64,000 bases of DNA from DATAXI01 sp963756185 (lineage in GTDB: Bacteria > Verrucomicrobiota > Verrucomicrobiia > Chthoniobacterales > Chthoniobacteraceae): NCBI GenBank assembly GCA_963756185.1, contig CAVWMS010000004.1, forward strand, positions 15,462 through 79,461, in the 5' to 3' direction. Below are positions 8,402 to 15,943 of the stretch, one piece after another (position 1 is the first letter of the stretch; each line of letters opens with the position of its first letter). A model generated the notes under the pieces. It ran no database searches. It was not told the origin of the DNA and saw only the letters and a program-made list of their open reading frames with translations. A program made the translations under genes and the position numbers.

Positions 8402-8722
8402 ATGAAATACGAACCGATGAACTTCGCCGATCTTGCGGCAACCGATCTCGGAGAGAAACTGTGGGCGTTTCTCACGCGCGCAGACCATGCGCTGATGATG
8501 ACCACTGCTTCCAAATTACGGAGACCTGCTGTTGAAGGTGTCGCCGAGGAACTGGTCAAAGAATTTGGAGATTCAATCCGTGAGGATCGGATGAAACAAA
8601 TGATCGGCCACATGGTGCGCCAGATTATGGAGGCCCACGGCTATCAGCTTGACACTCAGGGCGTTCCAGTCCGTATTGGAGATCTTTTTAGCAAGGCGTC
8701 GCGGTATTGTAGGGCGGCATAA
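8402..8722 (+). CDS. Small conserved-looking hypothetical protein
   Basis: The 106-residue frame has ordinary amino-acid composition and a predicted helical character: ELVKEFGDSIREDRMKQMIG, then HMVRQIMEAHGYQLD, ending near IGDLFSKASRY. The family is not recognised. It lies just before the split radC and after the possible intron remnant, so it may be a leftover of an accessory module. No opposite-strand alternative looks better. Confidence 0.55.
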   Translation: MKYEPMNFADLAATDLGEKLWAFLTRADHALMMTTASKLRRPAVEGVAEELVKEFGDSIREDRMKQMIGHMVRQIMEAHGYQLDTQGVPVRIGDLFSKASRYCRAA

Positions 8723-8760
8723 TCGTTGACGATGAGGTCCATCCGCCATTTTCTGTTCGC

Positions 8761-8836
8761 ATGAGCACCCCTAAGGCCATGTCTCGTGGCATCTCCTCCT
8801 GGCCGGAAGAGGAGCGGCCGCGGGAGCGGCTGCTTA
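8761..8836 (+). pseudogene. radC: radC 5' fragment, interrupted by IS630
   Basis: Starting at ATG 8761, the frame encodes ISSWPEEERPRERLL, the start of a RadC (MPN/JAB domain DNA-repair-associated) protein. It is cut at the TA dinucleotide 8835-8836 by the IS630 element. Removing the IS together with one TA restores RERLL-SRGGPALTDAELIAI in frame across the junction, which proves the insertion point. Confidence 0.82.
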
Positions 8837-8849
8837 GAGCATTTTCTAT

Positions 8850-9449
8850 TTAATCTGTCGCATAATAAGCATGGCGAAAGAAGTTCGCGCATTGCTGGGG
8901 TGAGAATGTGTCGAGGGCTTGGGCCGTTGCCTGGAGCAGTTGGTCCCAGGTTCTTGCGGCAGCTTGGCGCACCAGGGCCTTGAGCTTGGAGAACGCCATT
9001 TCGATGGGGTTGAGATCGGGGCTGTAGGCTGGAAGGTAAACAGAGTTCCGCCCCACAGGCGGCGATGGCCTCCTTTACCCCGCTGACCTTATGGGAGGCG
9101 AGGTTGTCGCAAATCACCAGATCGCCGGGCTGCAGTTCGGGAGCGAGCACCTGGCGCACATAGGTCAGGAACAGTTCGCCGTCCATTGGACCATCCACCA
9201 GCCATGGAGCGCCTATGCCATCGTGGCGCAACGCTGCGATGAAAGTGGCACTCTGCCAGTGGCCGTAAGGCACTGCACTCAAGCAGCGCTCGCCGACTTG
9301 CGAGCGCCCATAGAGACGCGTCATTTTGGTGTTCAGTCCGGTCTCATCGAGAAAGACCAGTCTTCCGGGCTCCCAGCCTCCTTGTTTTTGTCGCCAGCTT
9401 TGGCGGGCGGCCAGGAGGTCCTCCTGGTCTTGCTCGGCGGCGCGCAGCG
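8850..9449 (-). pseudogene. IS630 transposase, DDE catalytic part with a disabling frameshift
   Basis: The catalytic half reads VFLDETG (first Asp), MTRLYGRSQVGERCLSAVPY, and VICDNLASHK (second Asp). It then switches frame near 9040-9046, and YLPAYSPDLNPIE (Glu) with MAFSKLKALV continues in the next frame. The DDE triad is therefore present but split. There is no slippery sequence at the second shift, so this copy is probably inactive. Confidence 0.8.
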
Positions 9450-9793
9450 TTTTTTTTATAGCTTAGACTTAGGCGTTCCAAACGATGCCAGAGGGCGGTG
9501 TTGCCCACTTTGATGCCCAGATCGCGCAGGATGCGCTCTCTCAACTCCGCCAAGGTGAGGTCCTTCTTTTCGCCAATCCAGGCTCGCAGGCTCCTGTCGT
9601 GGCCTTCCAAGCAACTGCGCCGGTAACCGCCCCGTTGCTCAGGTTCTACTGCTCCGGTGCTTTGGTACTTCCGCCAGTACCGCTCAACACTGCGCCGCGA
9701 GACCCGAAACAACCGGGCTACTTCCTCAGCGCTGTGCCCATCCTCTCTGGCTGCAATGATCCGCTCTCGCAGATCATGACTATAGGTTCGCAT
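9344..9793 (-). CDS. IS630 transposase, N-terminal (HTH) part
   Basis: The start MRTYSHDLRERIIAAREDG, followed by SAEEVARLFRVSRRSVERYW, is the paired helix-turn-helix DNA-binding half of IS630 transposases. The frame leaves the family pattern after SLSYKK, exactly at a run of eight A on the coding strand (T run 9450-9457). Reading on in another frame gives TLRAAEQDQ, then VFLDETGLNT, the first catalytic Asp. Poly-A runs are known sites of programmed frameshifting in several IS630 elements, so this shift may be functional. Confidence 0.85.
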   Translation of the reverse strand: MRTYSHDLRERIIAAREDGHSAEEVARLFRVSRRSVERYWRKYQSTGAVEPEQRGGYRRSCLEGHDRSLRAWIGEKKDLTLAELRERILRDLGIKVGNTALWHRLERLSLSYKKNAARRRARPGGPPGRPPKLATKTRRLGARKTGLSR

Positions 9794-9840
9794 CCCTCAC
9801 TATACCACATCCTGCGACAGATTAAATAGAAAATGCTCTA

Positions 9841-9950
9841 GCCGCGGCGGACCTGCCCTGACTGATGCTGAATTGATCGCGATCCTGCTGCGCGTCGGAT
9901 TCGCCGGAACAAGCGCCGTCGAACTCGCGCGGCAATTCACCTCCTCCACC
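9841..9950 (+). pseudogene. radC: radC middle fragment after IS630
   Basis: The frame continues GGPALTDAELIAILLRVGFA and then TSAVELARQF, matching the RadC N-terminal helix-hairpin region (S-D-A-E-L-L-A-I-L-L-R-x-G). Similarity to RadC ends at about 9950, where the repeat block begins. The JAB metalloprotease-like domain is missing, so radC is also 3'-truncated independently of the IS. Confidence 0.75.
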
Positions 9951-9967
9951 GGCCCGCGGCTACCCGG

Positions 9968-11048
9968 GCCTGCGTGCTCCCGCATTCGCGGGATTACTCA
10001 GCCCAGGCTGGCATGAGGCGGGCCGTTGGCCCTTCGTGTTGCGGTGTGAGTGTTCTGGCACACCCTCCGGGGTGCGGGCCGTAACCTCACCGGGACCGGG
10101 GGTATCATTGCATCCTTCGACAAGCTCAGGACTCCATTTCAACGCCCCGGCTACCGCTCTTTGAACCCTGCGGGTTCACCGAGTGAATGGGGCCATTATC
10201 CGGCGGCTCAATCTGCCGTCGGATTTCTTCGGATGAGGGCCTGACCAATGGACGCAATGACTTTGGCATCCCTAATTTGTCGCAATTGAGGCTCGCCTTT
10301 GGCGCTTGGGGCGTTGGCGGTCGTTGCCTGGGCCTGCGCCTCTCCTGACCTGTGAGCCAGTTCTCAGGCTATTATGAGGCCGGGCCTTTGGCCCTCCACC
10401 CTGGCTGACTTGGGCGGGGTTCCCTGGGGCGTTGCCCCAGGCTATTATGAAGCCGGGCCTTTGGCCCTTCGGATTGCGGTGTGAGTGTTCTGGCACCCCT
10501 CCGGGGTGCGGGCCGTAACCTTACCGGGACCGGGGATATCATTGCATCCTTCGACAAGCTCAGGACTCCATTTCAACGCCCCGGCTACCGCTCTTTGAAC
10601 CCTGCGGGTTCACCGAGTGAATGGGGCTATCATCCGGCGGTTCAATCTGCCGGAGGGTTTCTTCGGATGAGGGCCTGACCAATGGACGCAATGACTTTGG
10701 CATCCCTAATTTGTCGCAATTGACGCGCGCCTTTGGCGCTTGGGGCGTTGGCGGTCGTTGCCTGGGCCTGCGTGCTCTGGCATTCGCGGGATTACTCAGC
10801 CCAGGCTGGCATGAGGCGGGCCGTTGGCCCTCCACCCTGGCTGACTTGGGCGGGGTTACCTGGGGCGTTGCCCCAGGCTATTATGAGGCCGGGCCTTTGG
10901 CCCTTCGGATTGAGGTGTGAGTGTTCTGGCACCCCTCCGGGGTGCGGGCCGTAACCTCACCGGGACCGGGGGTATCATTGCGTCCTTCGACAAGCTCAGG
11001 ACTCCATTTCAACGCCCCGGCTACCGCTCTTTGAACCCTGCGGGTTCA
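9968..11048. repeat. Tandem repeat block, period about 435 bp, about 2.5 copies
   Basis: The block starting GTGTGAGTGTTCTGGCAC occurs at about 10044, 10479 and 10915, a spacing of 435-436 bases. Each copy continues with CTTCGACAAGCTCAGGAC and ends near GAACCCTGCGGGTTCA. A second shared segment (GCGGGATTACTCAGCCCAGG) occurs at about 9983 and 10786. Short palindromes lie inside the unit. No convincing gene is present, and the frames reported there have repetitive, biased translations. The block separates the broken radC from dinG. Confidence 0.85.
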
Positions 11049-11096
11049 TGCGCTTGGCGCGGGTTTCAAAGCCACGTTCATATTTATGGGAGGAGG

Positions 11097-13091
11097 TCAC
11101 ACTATCTCGACCGGGCACTTGGGGAGGGCGCGGAGGAAGGCTTCGCCGTAGGATTTGGTGAGGATGCGGGGATCGAGGATGACGACGATGCCGGTGTCCT
11201 GTTTTGTGCGGATGAGGCGGCCTACGCCCTGGCGCAACTTGAGGATGGCCTCGGGGAGCGAATATTCGCGGAAGGGGTCGCCGCCGCGCTCCTCGATGGA
11301 TTCGAGCCGGGCCTCGATGAGCGGGTGATCCGGGACGGCGAACGGGAGGCGGGTGATGATGACATTTGAGAGGGCTTCGCCGGGGACATCGACGCCCGAC
11401 CAGAAGCTCTCGGTGCCGAAGAGGACGGCGCGCTCGCCGCGCTTGAACTCGTCGATGAGCCGGTGCCGCGGCAGACCCTGGCCCTGGACGAGCAGGTTCC
11501 AGCCGGCTTTCTTGAATGGGGCGGCCAGTTTTTCGGCGAGCGATTGGAGCATGCGATGACTGGTGAAGAGAACGAAGGCGCGCCCGCGCGACATTTCGAC
11601 GAAATGCCCGACGTTCTTCGCGAGCTCCGCGTCGAAAGCGGCGTCGCGGGGGTCGGGCATCTTGCGGGTGATGTAGAGCTTCATCTGGCGCTCGTAATCG
11701 AACGGGCTGCCGATTTGCAGCGCGCGGATTTCGTCGCCGTCGGCGCCGACGCGATTGCGGAAATAGGCGAGGCCGCCGGATGCCTCGCGGTCGGCGACGG
11801 CAAGGGTGGCGCTGGTGAGGATCGAGCACTGGGAATCGCGAAAGAGGAGCGGACGGAGGCAGGCGGCGACGTCCACGGGAGCGCTGTGGAGCGAGAGGAG
11901 GTTTTTGCCCGATTTTTCGACCCAATAGACGGTGCTCTCGGAGGATTGGGAGAGGAAATCGGCGAGGGCGAGGCGCGCTTCGCGAACGCGCCGGCCCATG
12001 TCCTGAACCTCGGCCTTCATGGTCTCATCCTCGATGCCGCGCACTACGGTGACGATGAGTTGCTGGAGGCTTGCCAGTTTTTCCGTGAGCGTGTCCGGGA
12101 CGAAATCGGGGTTGCGGACGCGGCACTCGCGCCCCTTGCGGAAATCGGCCTTGGTCTCGACCTGCTTGAAGAAGCTCTCGACGTCGTCGAGCAGCGCGGC
12201 GATCTCGCGGACGCCGCCGGCATTGCGCAGGAGGGTGAAGAGGCCTTTCTTCGAGCGGGGATTGTAGAGGCGCTGGAGGGCGAAGCGGAGGCCGTATTGC
12301 GAGACACCGAGGCCGATGTGGCGCGAGGCGACGGTCTCGATGGTGTGGGCTTCGTCGAAGATCACGAAGTCGTTTGCGAACAGATAGCCGCCGGCGGGTT
12401 GCTCGGATTGCGCGAGGCCGATCAGGTTTACGAAAAAAAGCGTGTGATTGAGGACTAGGAGATCGGCGGCGACAAAGCGTTTGCGGGCCTGCTGGTAAAA
12501 GCAGCGCTGGTTCTGGCCGCAGAGCTTGGCGGTGCAGAGGTGCTGCTCGCTGCAAACCTGGGACCAGACGTGCGGATCGGGCTCGACGGTGAAATCGCTA
12601 AGCGTGCCGTCTTTTGTCGTGAAGCTCCACTCGCGGATGCGCTGGAGTTCCGCGGCCTCGGGGCCGGTGAAGAGCTCCGAGACGTGCTGGAGGGCGCGCT
12701 CGAGGCGCGTGGCGCAAAGGTAATTCTGCCGGCCTTTCCAGAGAGCGGCCTCGAATTCGACCGGGAGGATTTTTTGGACAATGGGGATGTCCTTGTAGAT
12801 GAGCTGCTCCTGGAGATTGATGGTGTGGGTGGAGACGAGTGCCTTGCGCTTGTTCTCGACGGCGAAGAGGACCGCCGGAACGAGATAGGCGAGCGATTTG
12901 CCGACGCCGGTGCCGGCCTCGACGACCTGGTGGGCGCCATCCTCGAGGGCGCGGGCGACGGCGACGGCCATCTGCTGCTGCTCGGGGCGGTACTCGAAAT
13001 TCTTTGCCTTCGACAGGAGGCCGCCGGGGGCGAACATGTCGCCGACGCGGGAAACGAAGTCGCTGGGGATTTGCTCGCGGAAGGCGATCAT
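11097..13091 (-). CDS. dinG: ATP-dependent DNA helicase, DinG/XPD-like
   Basis: The protein has 664 residues. Walker A is EAGTGVGKS (58-66) and the DEAH box is VIFDEAH (246-249). Motif VI is QGVGRLIRTKQD, preceded by SFWSGVDVPGEALSNVIITR. Four cysteines (126, 186, 191, 197) have the spacing of the E. coli DinG 4Fe-4S cluster (5 and 6 residues between the last three). It is a 5'-3' superfamily 2 helicase that resolves R-loops, forks and G-quadruplexes. The start fits the leader duplicated at 7050-7222. Its 3' side abuts the tandem repeat block, so its own terminator region may have been replaced. Confidence 0.93.
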   Translation of the reverse strand: MIAFREQIPSDFVSRVGDMFAPGGLLSKAKNFEYRPEQQQMAVAVARALEDGAHQVVEAGTGVGKSLAYLVPAVLFAVENKRKALVSTHTINLQEQLIYKDIPIVQKILPVEFEAALWKGRQNYLCATRLERALQHVSELFTGPEAAELQRIREWSFTTKDGTLSDFTVEPDPHVWSQVCSEQHLCTAKLCGQNQRCFYQQARKRFVAADLLVLNHTLFFVNLIGLAQSEQPAGGYLFANDFVIFDEAHTIETVASRHIGLGVSQYGLRFALQRLYNPRSKKGLFTLLRNAGGVREIAALLDDVESFFKQVETKADFRKGRECRVRNPDFVPDTLTEKLASLQQLIVTVVRGIEDETMKAEVQDMGRRVREARLALADFLSQSSESTVYWVEKSGKNLLSLHSAPVDVAACLRPLLFRDSQCSILTSATLAVADREASGGLAYFRNRVGADGDEIRALQIGSPFDYERQMKLYITRKMPDPRDAAFDAELAKNVGHFVEMSRGRAFVLFTSHRMLQSLAEKLAAPFKKAGWNLLVQGQGLPRHRLIDEFKRGERAVLFGTESFWSGVDVPGEALSNVIITRLPFAVPDHPLIEARLESIEERGGDPFREYSLPEAILKLRQGVGRLIRTKQDTGIVVILDPRILTKSYGEAFLRALPKCPVEIV

Positions 13092-13245
13092 GGGTGGAGG
13101 AGCGTAGATGGGAATGGGGGCGGATGCACGCTAGAGGCTGTCCGAAAAGTAGTCGAGGGTTGCGAGAGTCTGCGGGGCTGAATAGCCGTAGGGCGCCTTC
13201 CCAGCGGGGCTTGGCAAGGGCGCTGAATCGTGGCAGAATTCGTTC

Positions 13246-13482
13246 ATGTCAACGCTCACCATTCATTTGCCGGATCCGCTCGATGCCACGCTTGCCGAGC
13301 GAGCGAAGGCATCTGGAGCACAGTCGAAGGAAGAGTATTTGCTGAGCCTTGTGGAGTCCGACTGCGCTGCAGGCGCGCTGGAAAACGTGCTGGCGGAGCG
13401 ATTGGCCGGGCCGTTCGCGCTGCTGGAGCCAGACTGGAGAGATCGTGTGCGGAGCAAAGCGGCTGAACGCGCGAAGGCGTGA
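13246..13482 (+). CDS. Ribbon-helix-helix antitoxin-like protein
   Basis: The 78-residue protein starts MSTLTIHLPDPLDATLAERA, the beta-strand plus helix of RHH/CopG-like antitoxins, and continues GAQSKEEYLLSLVESD. Its stop overlaps the GTG start of the following ParE-like gene (GTGA at 13479-13482). That is the standard translationally coupled antitoxin-toxin order. It should repress its own promoter and neutralise the toxin. Confidence 0.78.
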   Translation: MSTLTIHLPDPLDATLAERAKASGAQSKEEYLLSLVESDCAAGALENVLAERLAGPFALLEPDWRDRVRSKAAERAKA

Positions 13483-13968
13483 GGATCGAGCGGCATCCGG
13501 CGGTCATCGGGGATGACTTGCCGGGCATCTACGCCTACGTCGCACGTGACGATGCGGCAGCCGCCGAGCGTGTGCTTGACGCGGTGGCGGAGACGTTCGC
13601 AAAGATCGCCGTGCAGCCTGAGTGCGGCATTGCTTATCCGTCGCGGAATCCCGAAATGAAGGGCGCGCGGATGCTGCCGGTCACAGGTTTTAACCCGAAT
13701 TCCGAAGTTGATCGGGGCGATCTGGCGCAATCTGCTGGCCGCGAGTGCCATTCGTCGGACCTCACCGTATCTTTCAGATACGCTTCGGTCCTCCTCATGT
13801 CATCGCGACTCAGCATCTTGCACCATCTCATCCCCTCCAACATCGGAGTTCGGGTTTAATAACTACCTGGTTTTTTACCGGATTGAGTCGGATGCGGTTC
13901 GCATTCTCTATGTGGTTCACGGCGCGCGGCACCTGCCGCGGTTATTCTGGCGGAAGCGCCGGGATTAG
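13479..13968 (+). pseudogene. ParE/RelE-type toxin gene split by a MITE-like insertion
   Basis: From GTG 13479 the frame reads RIERHPAVIGDDLPGIYAYV ... ARMLPVTGF, the ParE family. Its natural C-terminus, NNYLVFYRIESDAVRILYVV and then HGARHLPRLFWRKRRD, appears at 13857-13968 in a different frame. The 161-bp insert at 13694-13854 plus a 5-bp target duplication lies between them. As it stands, translation runs into the insert and stops at 13859 (126 residues) without the ParE C-terminal strands. The toxin is therefore probably dead. Confidence 0.85.
13694..13854. mobile_element. MITE-like element, 161 bp, in the parE toxin
   Basis: The insert has imperfect terminal inverted repeats of about 37 bases, starting CCCGAATTCCGAAGTTG on the left and CCCGAACTCCGATGTTG on the complement of the right end. 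It is flanked by a 5-bp direct repeat TTTAA (13689-13693 and 13855-13859). Removing the insert and one TTTAA restores the toxin frame (GF-NNYLVFY). It encodes nothing recognisable. It would need a transposase in trans, and the IS630 in this window has different ends. Confidence 0.85.
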
Positions 13969-13977
13969 GCAGCGGCC

Positions 13978-14060
13978 GGGTTCATGTGAATGTGAAAGTG
14001 TAGGTGCAAGTAGACGCTGGCGCGCGGGTGGGGCGCCGGTGGCTGCGCTTCGACTTGGTA
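13978..14060. repeat. Dispersed direct repeat, copy 1 (about 82 bp)
   Basis: This stretch matches 15857-15939 in the same orientation with about 80 percent identity by eye. Shared core: ACGCTGGCGCGCGGGTG, then GGCGCCG. The two copies bracket the two NlpC/P60-like genes and the cupin. No coding function is seen. Confidence 0.7.
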
Positions 14061-14147
14061 CTAGGGTGAAACCCTCGGGGAGGGATCAGTGGGTTGACTG
14101 ATGGAAGCGGATTGACTCGATGGACCCGTCGCGTAGAATCCGCACCC

Positions 14148-14660
14148 GTGCGACGCCCAGCCTTTACACTCCTCATTGTTGCCGCCGCGCTCGGGTTCGG
14201 GCGCCTGGCGGCACGCGCGAACGATTCGCTGTATGACCCCGGCACGGCGACGACGCCGGATTTTGTGGTGCGGCATTTTCTGGGGCCGAAATCGAGCCAC
14301 ATCCATTACGACGCGCGAATGATCCGCGCGGCGCAAATCGCGATGAGCCGGGCTTATTCGCGGCCGACGTGGCGGTGCTGGCATTTTGTGAAGGATGCGC
14401 TGGTGGAGGCGCAGGTGGTGGATTCGCGGCCCACGAGCCCGTGGGCGAAGGAGGCGGGGGTCGAGCTGTGCAGACGCTATGGGTTCGTGAAGCTGCCGGT
14501 GCGCAACCCGATGAAGGCGCCGGTGGGGGCGGTGCTGGTGTATGGAGGGCCGGACGCGGGGCATGTGGAGATTCGGACGGCGACGGGGTTCGTGAGCGAT
14601 TTCATTTCGCCGACGCCTTATCCGCGCCCGTTCCTGGGGGCTTACGTGAAGCCGTCGTAG
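14148..14660 (+). CDS. Secreted Cys/His protein, NlpC/P60-like, paralogue 1
   Basis: I favour the GTG at 14148, which starts directly at a signal peptide (RRPAFTLLIVAAALGFGRLA, ending ARA). The frame also runs back to an ATG at 14094. The mature part has a Cys in WRCWHFVKDALVEAQ, GAVLVYGG, and a His in AGHVEIRTATGF. This Cys ... His order and the G-A-V-L-V-Y ... G-H-V-x-I pattern resemble NlpC/P60 or CHAP cell-wall peptidases, although the classic D-C-S-G motif is absent. The next gene is a tandem paralogue. The function as a peptidoglycan hydrolase is an inference. Confidence 0.7.
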   Translation: MRRPAFTLLIVAAALGFGRLAARANDSLYDPGTATTPDFVVRHFLGPKSSHIHYDARMIRAAQIAMSRAYSRPTWRCWHFVKDALVEAQVVDSRPTSPWAKEAGVELCRRYGFVKLPVRNPMKAPVGAVLVYGGPDAGHVEIRTATGFVSDFISPTPYPRPFLGAYVKPS

Positions 14661-14746
14661 CGGGCTGTCCGTTTTCTCCCTGTTCGAATAAATTTTGTTG
14701 ACGCACCGCACCCGTTTTCTATTCTTCCGCGCCGTTTCCCTGGCTG

Positions 14747-15316
14747 ATGAAATCCCGAACCCTTCAGCTCATGTTTGCGTTTTGTGTCCTGGCGGTGGCA
14801 ATGCCGCGCAGTTCGCAAGGGGGAGTCGTGGCTACATATTCGTACACGCAGTCGCTGTACGATGACCGGTCGGCGGAGTCGCTGTACGATGGGCGGACGG
14901 CGCAGACGGTGGGGCCGCAGTTGCAAACGATTTTCGGGCCGAAGTCGGGCCATATCCGGTACGACCGGCGGATGATCGCGGCGGCGGAGATCGCCGCGGA
15001 GCGGGCGCACAGGCATTCGACGGAGCAATGCTGGCATTCGGTGAAGAACGCGCTGGTGGATGCGCAGGTGATAGCCACGCGGCCCACGACGGAGTATGCG
15101 AAGGAGGCGGGCAACGAGCTGGAGTACAAATACGGGTTCACGAAGATTCGGGTGACCTCGCCCTTCGATGCGCCGATTGGGGCGGTGCTGGTGTACGGCG
15201 GGCGCGGAGCGGGCCACGTGGAGATTCGGACCGCGACCGGATTCGTGAGCGATTTCATTTCCTTGACCCCCTCGCCGCGGCCGCTGCTGGGGGTTTACGT
15301 CAAGCGCTCGTCGTAG
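14747..15316 (+). CDS. Secreted Cys/His protein, NlpC/P60-like, paralogue 2
   Basis: The 189-residue protein begins with a signal peptide (MKSRTLQLMFAFCVLAVAMP). Its body is collinear with the preceding gene: FGPKSGHIRYDRRMI, EQCWHSVKNALVDAQV, GAVLVYGGRGAGHVEIRTAT and GFVSDFIS. The candidate catalytic Cys and His are conserved. It carries a short duplicated segment near the N-terminus (QSLYDDRSAE, then ESLYDGRTAQ). The arrangement indicates a tandem duplication. Activity is inferred. Confidence 0.72.
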   Translation: MKSRTLQLMFAFCVLAVAMPRSSQGGVVATYSYTQSLYDDRSAESLYDGRTAQTVGPQLQTIFGPKSGHIRYDRRMIAAAEIAAERAHRHSTEQCWHSVKNALVDAQVIATRPTTEYAKEAGNELEYKYGFTKIRVTSPFDAPIGAVLVYGGRGAGHVEIRTATGFVSDFISLTPSPRPLLGVYVKRSS

Positions 15317-15374
15317 AGCAAGGGGGCTGCCGCAGGCAGGTTCGTTTGAAATGCCCCGTCGCGGGGCGGATACC

Positions 15375-15809
15375 ATGAGAACGCTCTCAGTCGCCGGAGA
15401 CCGCGTGACGATCCTGCTGGAGGGGAGCGATACCGGGGGGGCGTATACGGTGATCGAGACTTTGACGCCGCCGGGGGCGGGTCCGCCGCCGCATCTTCAT
15501 CACCGGGAGGAGGAGCGATTTCTTTTGATCAGCGGGGAGCTGACCTTCCATCTGGGCGGCGAGGCAAGGGTGCTGAAGGCGGGCGATACGATCATTGGGC
15601 CGCGCGGGATCGCGCACCATTTTGTGAATACGGGGGCGAGCGACGCGATTTTTGTGGTGGTGATCGTGCCGGCGGGGATCGAGCATTTTTTCGATGGGGC
15701 GGGGATGCCGTTGCCCGGGCGGGAGGCGCGGCCGATTCCGTTTACGCCGGGGGATGGGCCGCGGCTGCTGGCGGCGGCGAAGGTGCATGGGATCGAGATT
15801 TTGATTTGA
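15375..15809 (+). CDS. Cupin-domain protein
   Basis: The ATG at 15375 (MRTLSVAGDRVTI) fits the domain better than the upstream ATG at 15351. Cupin motif 1 is PPPHLHHREEERFLLISGEL (two His and Glu metal ligands) and motif 2 is GPRGIAHHFVNTG. It is a single-domain metal-binding beta-barrel of about 144 residues. The substrate is unknown. The downstream repeat copy begins about 50 bases after its stop. Confidence 0.85.
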   Translation: MRTLSVAGDRVTILLEGSDTGGAYTVIETLTPPGAGPPPHLHHREEERFLLISGELTFHLGGEARVLKAGDTIIGPRGIAHHFVNTGASDAIFVVVIVPAGIEHFFDGAGMPLPGREARPIPFTPGDGPRLLAAAKVHGIEILI

Positions 15810-15856
15810 GAACAGTCTAAAAAACAGTGCAGCCGTGGCTTCCGGGAGGCAACGGC

Positions 15857-15939
15857 GGGTTCAGGTGAAGGTGAAAGAGTAAGTGCATGTACACGCTGGC
15901 GCGCGGGTGAGGCGCCGACGGCTGCATTTCAATTTGAAA
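15857..15939. repeat. Dispersed direct repeat, copy 2 (about 82 bp)
   Basis: This is the second copy of the 13978-14060 repeat, in the same orientation. It lies between the cupin stop and the stop of the first GH27 gene. Together the copies delimit a segment of about 1.88 kb. Confidence 0.7.
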
Positions 15940-15943
15940 CGTC

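Larger units (their letters stand above)
8837..9838 (-). mobile_element. IS630-family insertion sequence, 1002 bp
   Basis: Perfect 26-bp terminal inverted repeats lie at 8837-8862 and 9813-9838, starting GAGCATTTTCTATTTAATCT. They are flanked by the TA target duplication typical of IS630/Tc1-mariner (8835-8836 and 9839-9840). The transposase is on the minus strand. The element sits inside radC. One later frameshift in the catalytic region suggests that this copy cannot make a full transposase. Confidence 0.93.

Noticed and set aside
9968..11048. Possible CRISPR array
   Set aside because: The period is about 435 bp with long similar units and no short repeat/spacer pattern.
11463..12458. A 331-codon plus-strand frame inside dinG
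   Set aside because: It is an antisense shadow of a complete helicase gene with all motifs.
14748..15376. Opposite-strand gene overlapping NlpC/P60-like paralogue 2
   Set aside because: The Arg/His-rich translation is a shadow; the plus frame has a signal peptide and a conserved paralogue next to it.
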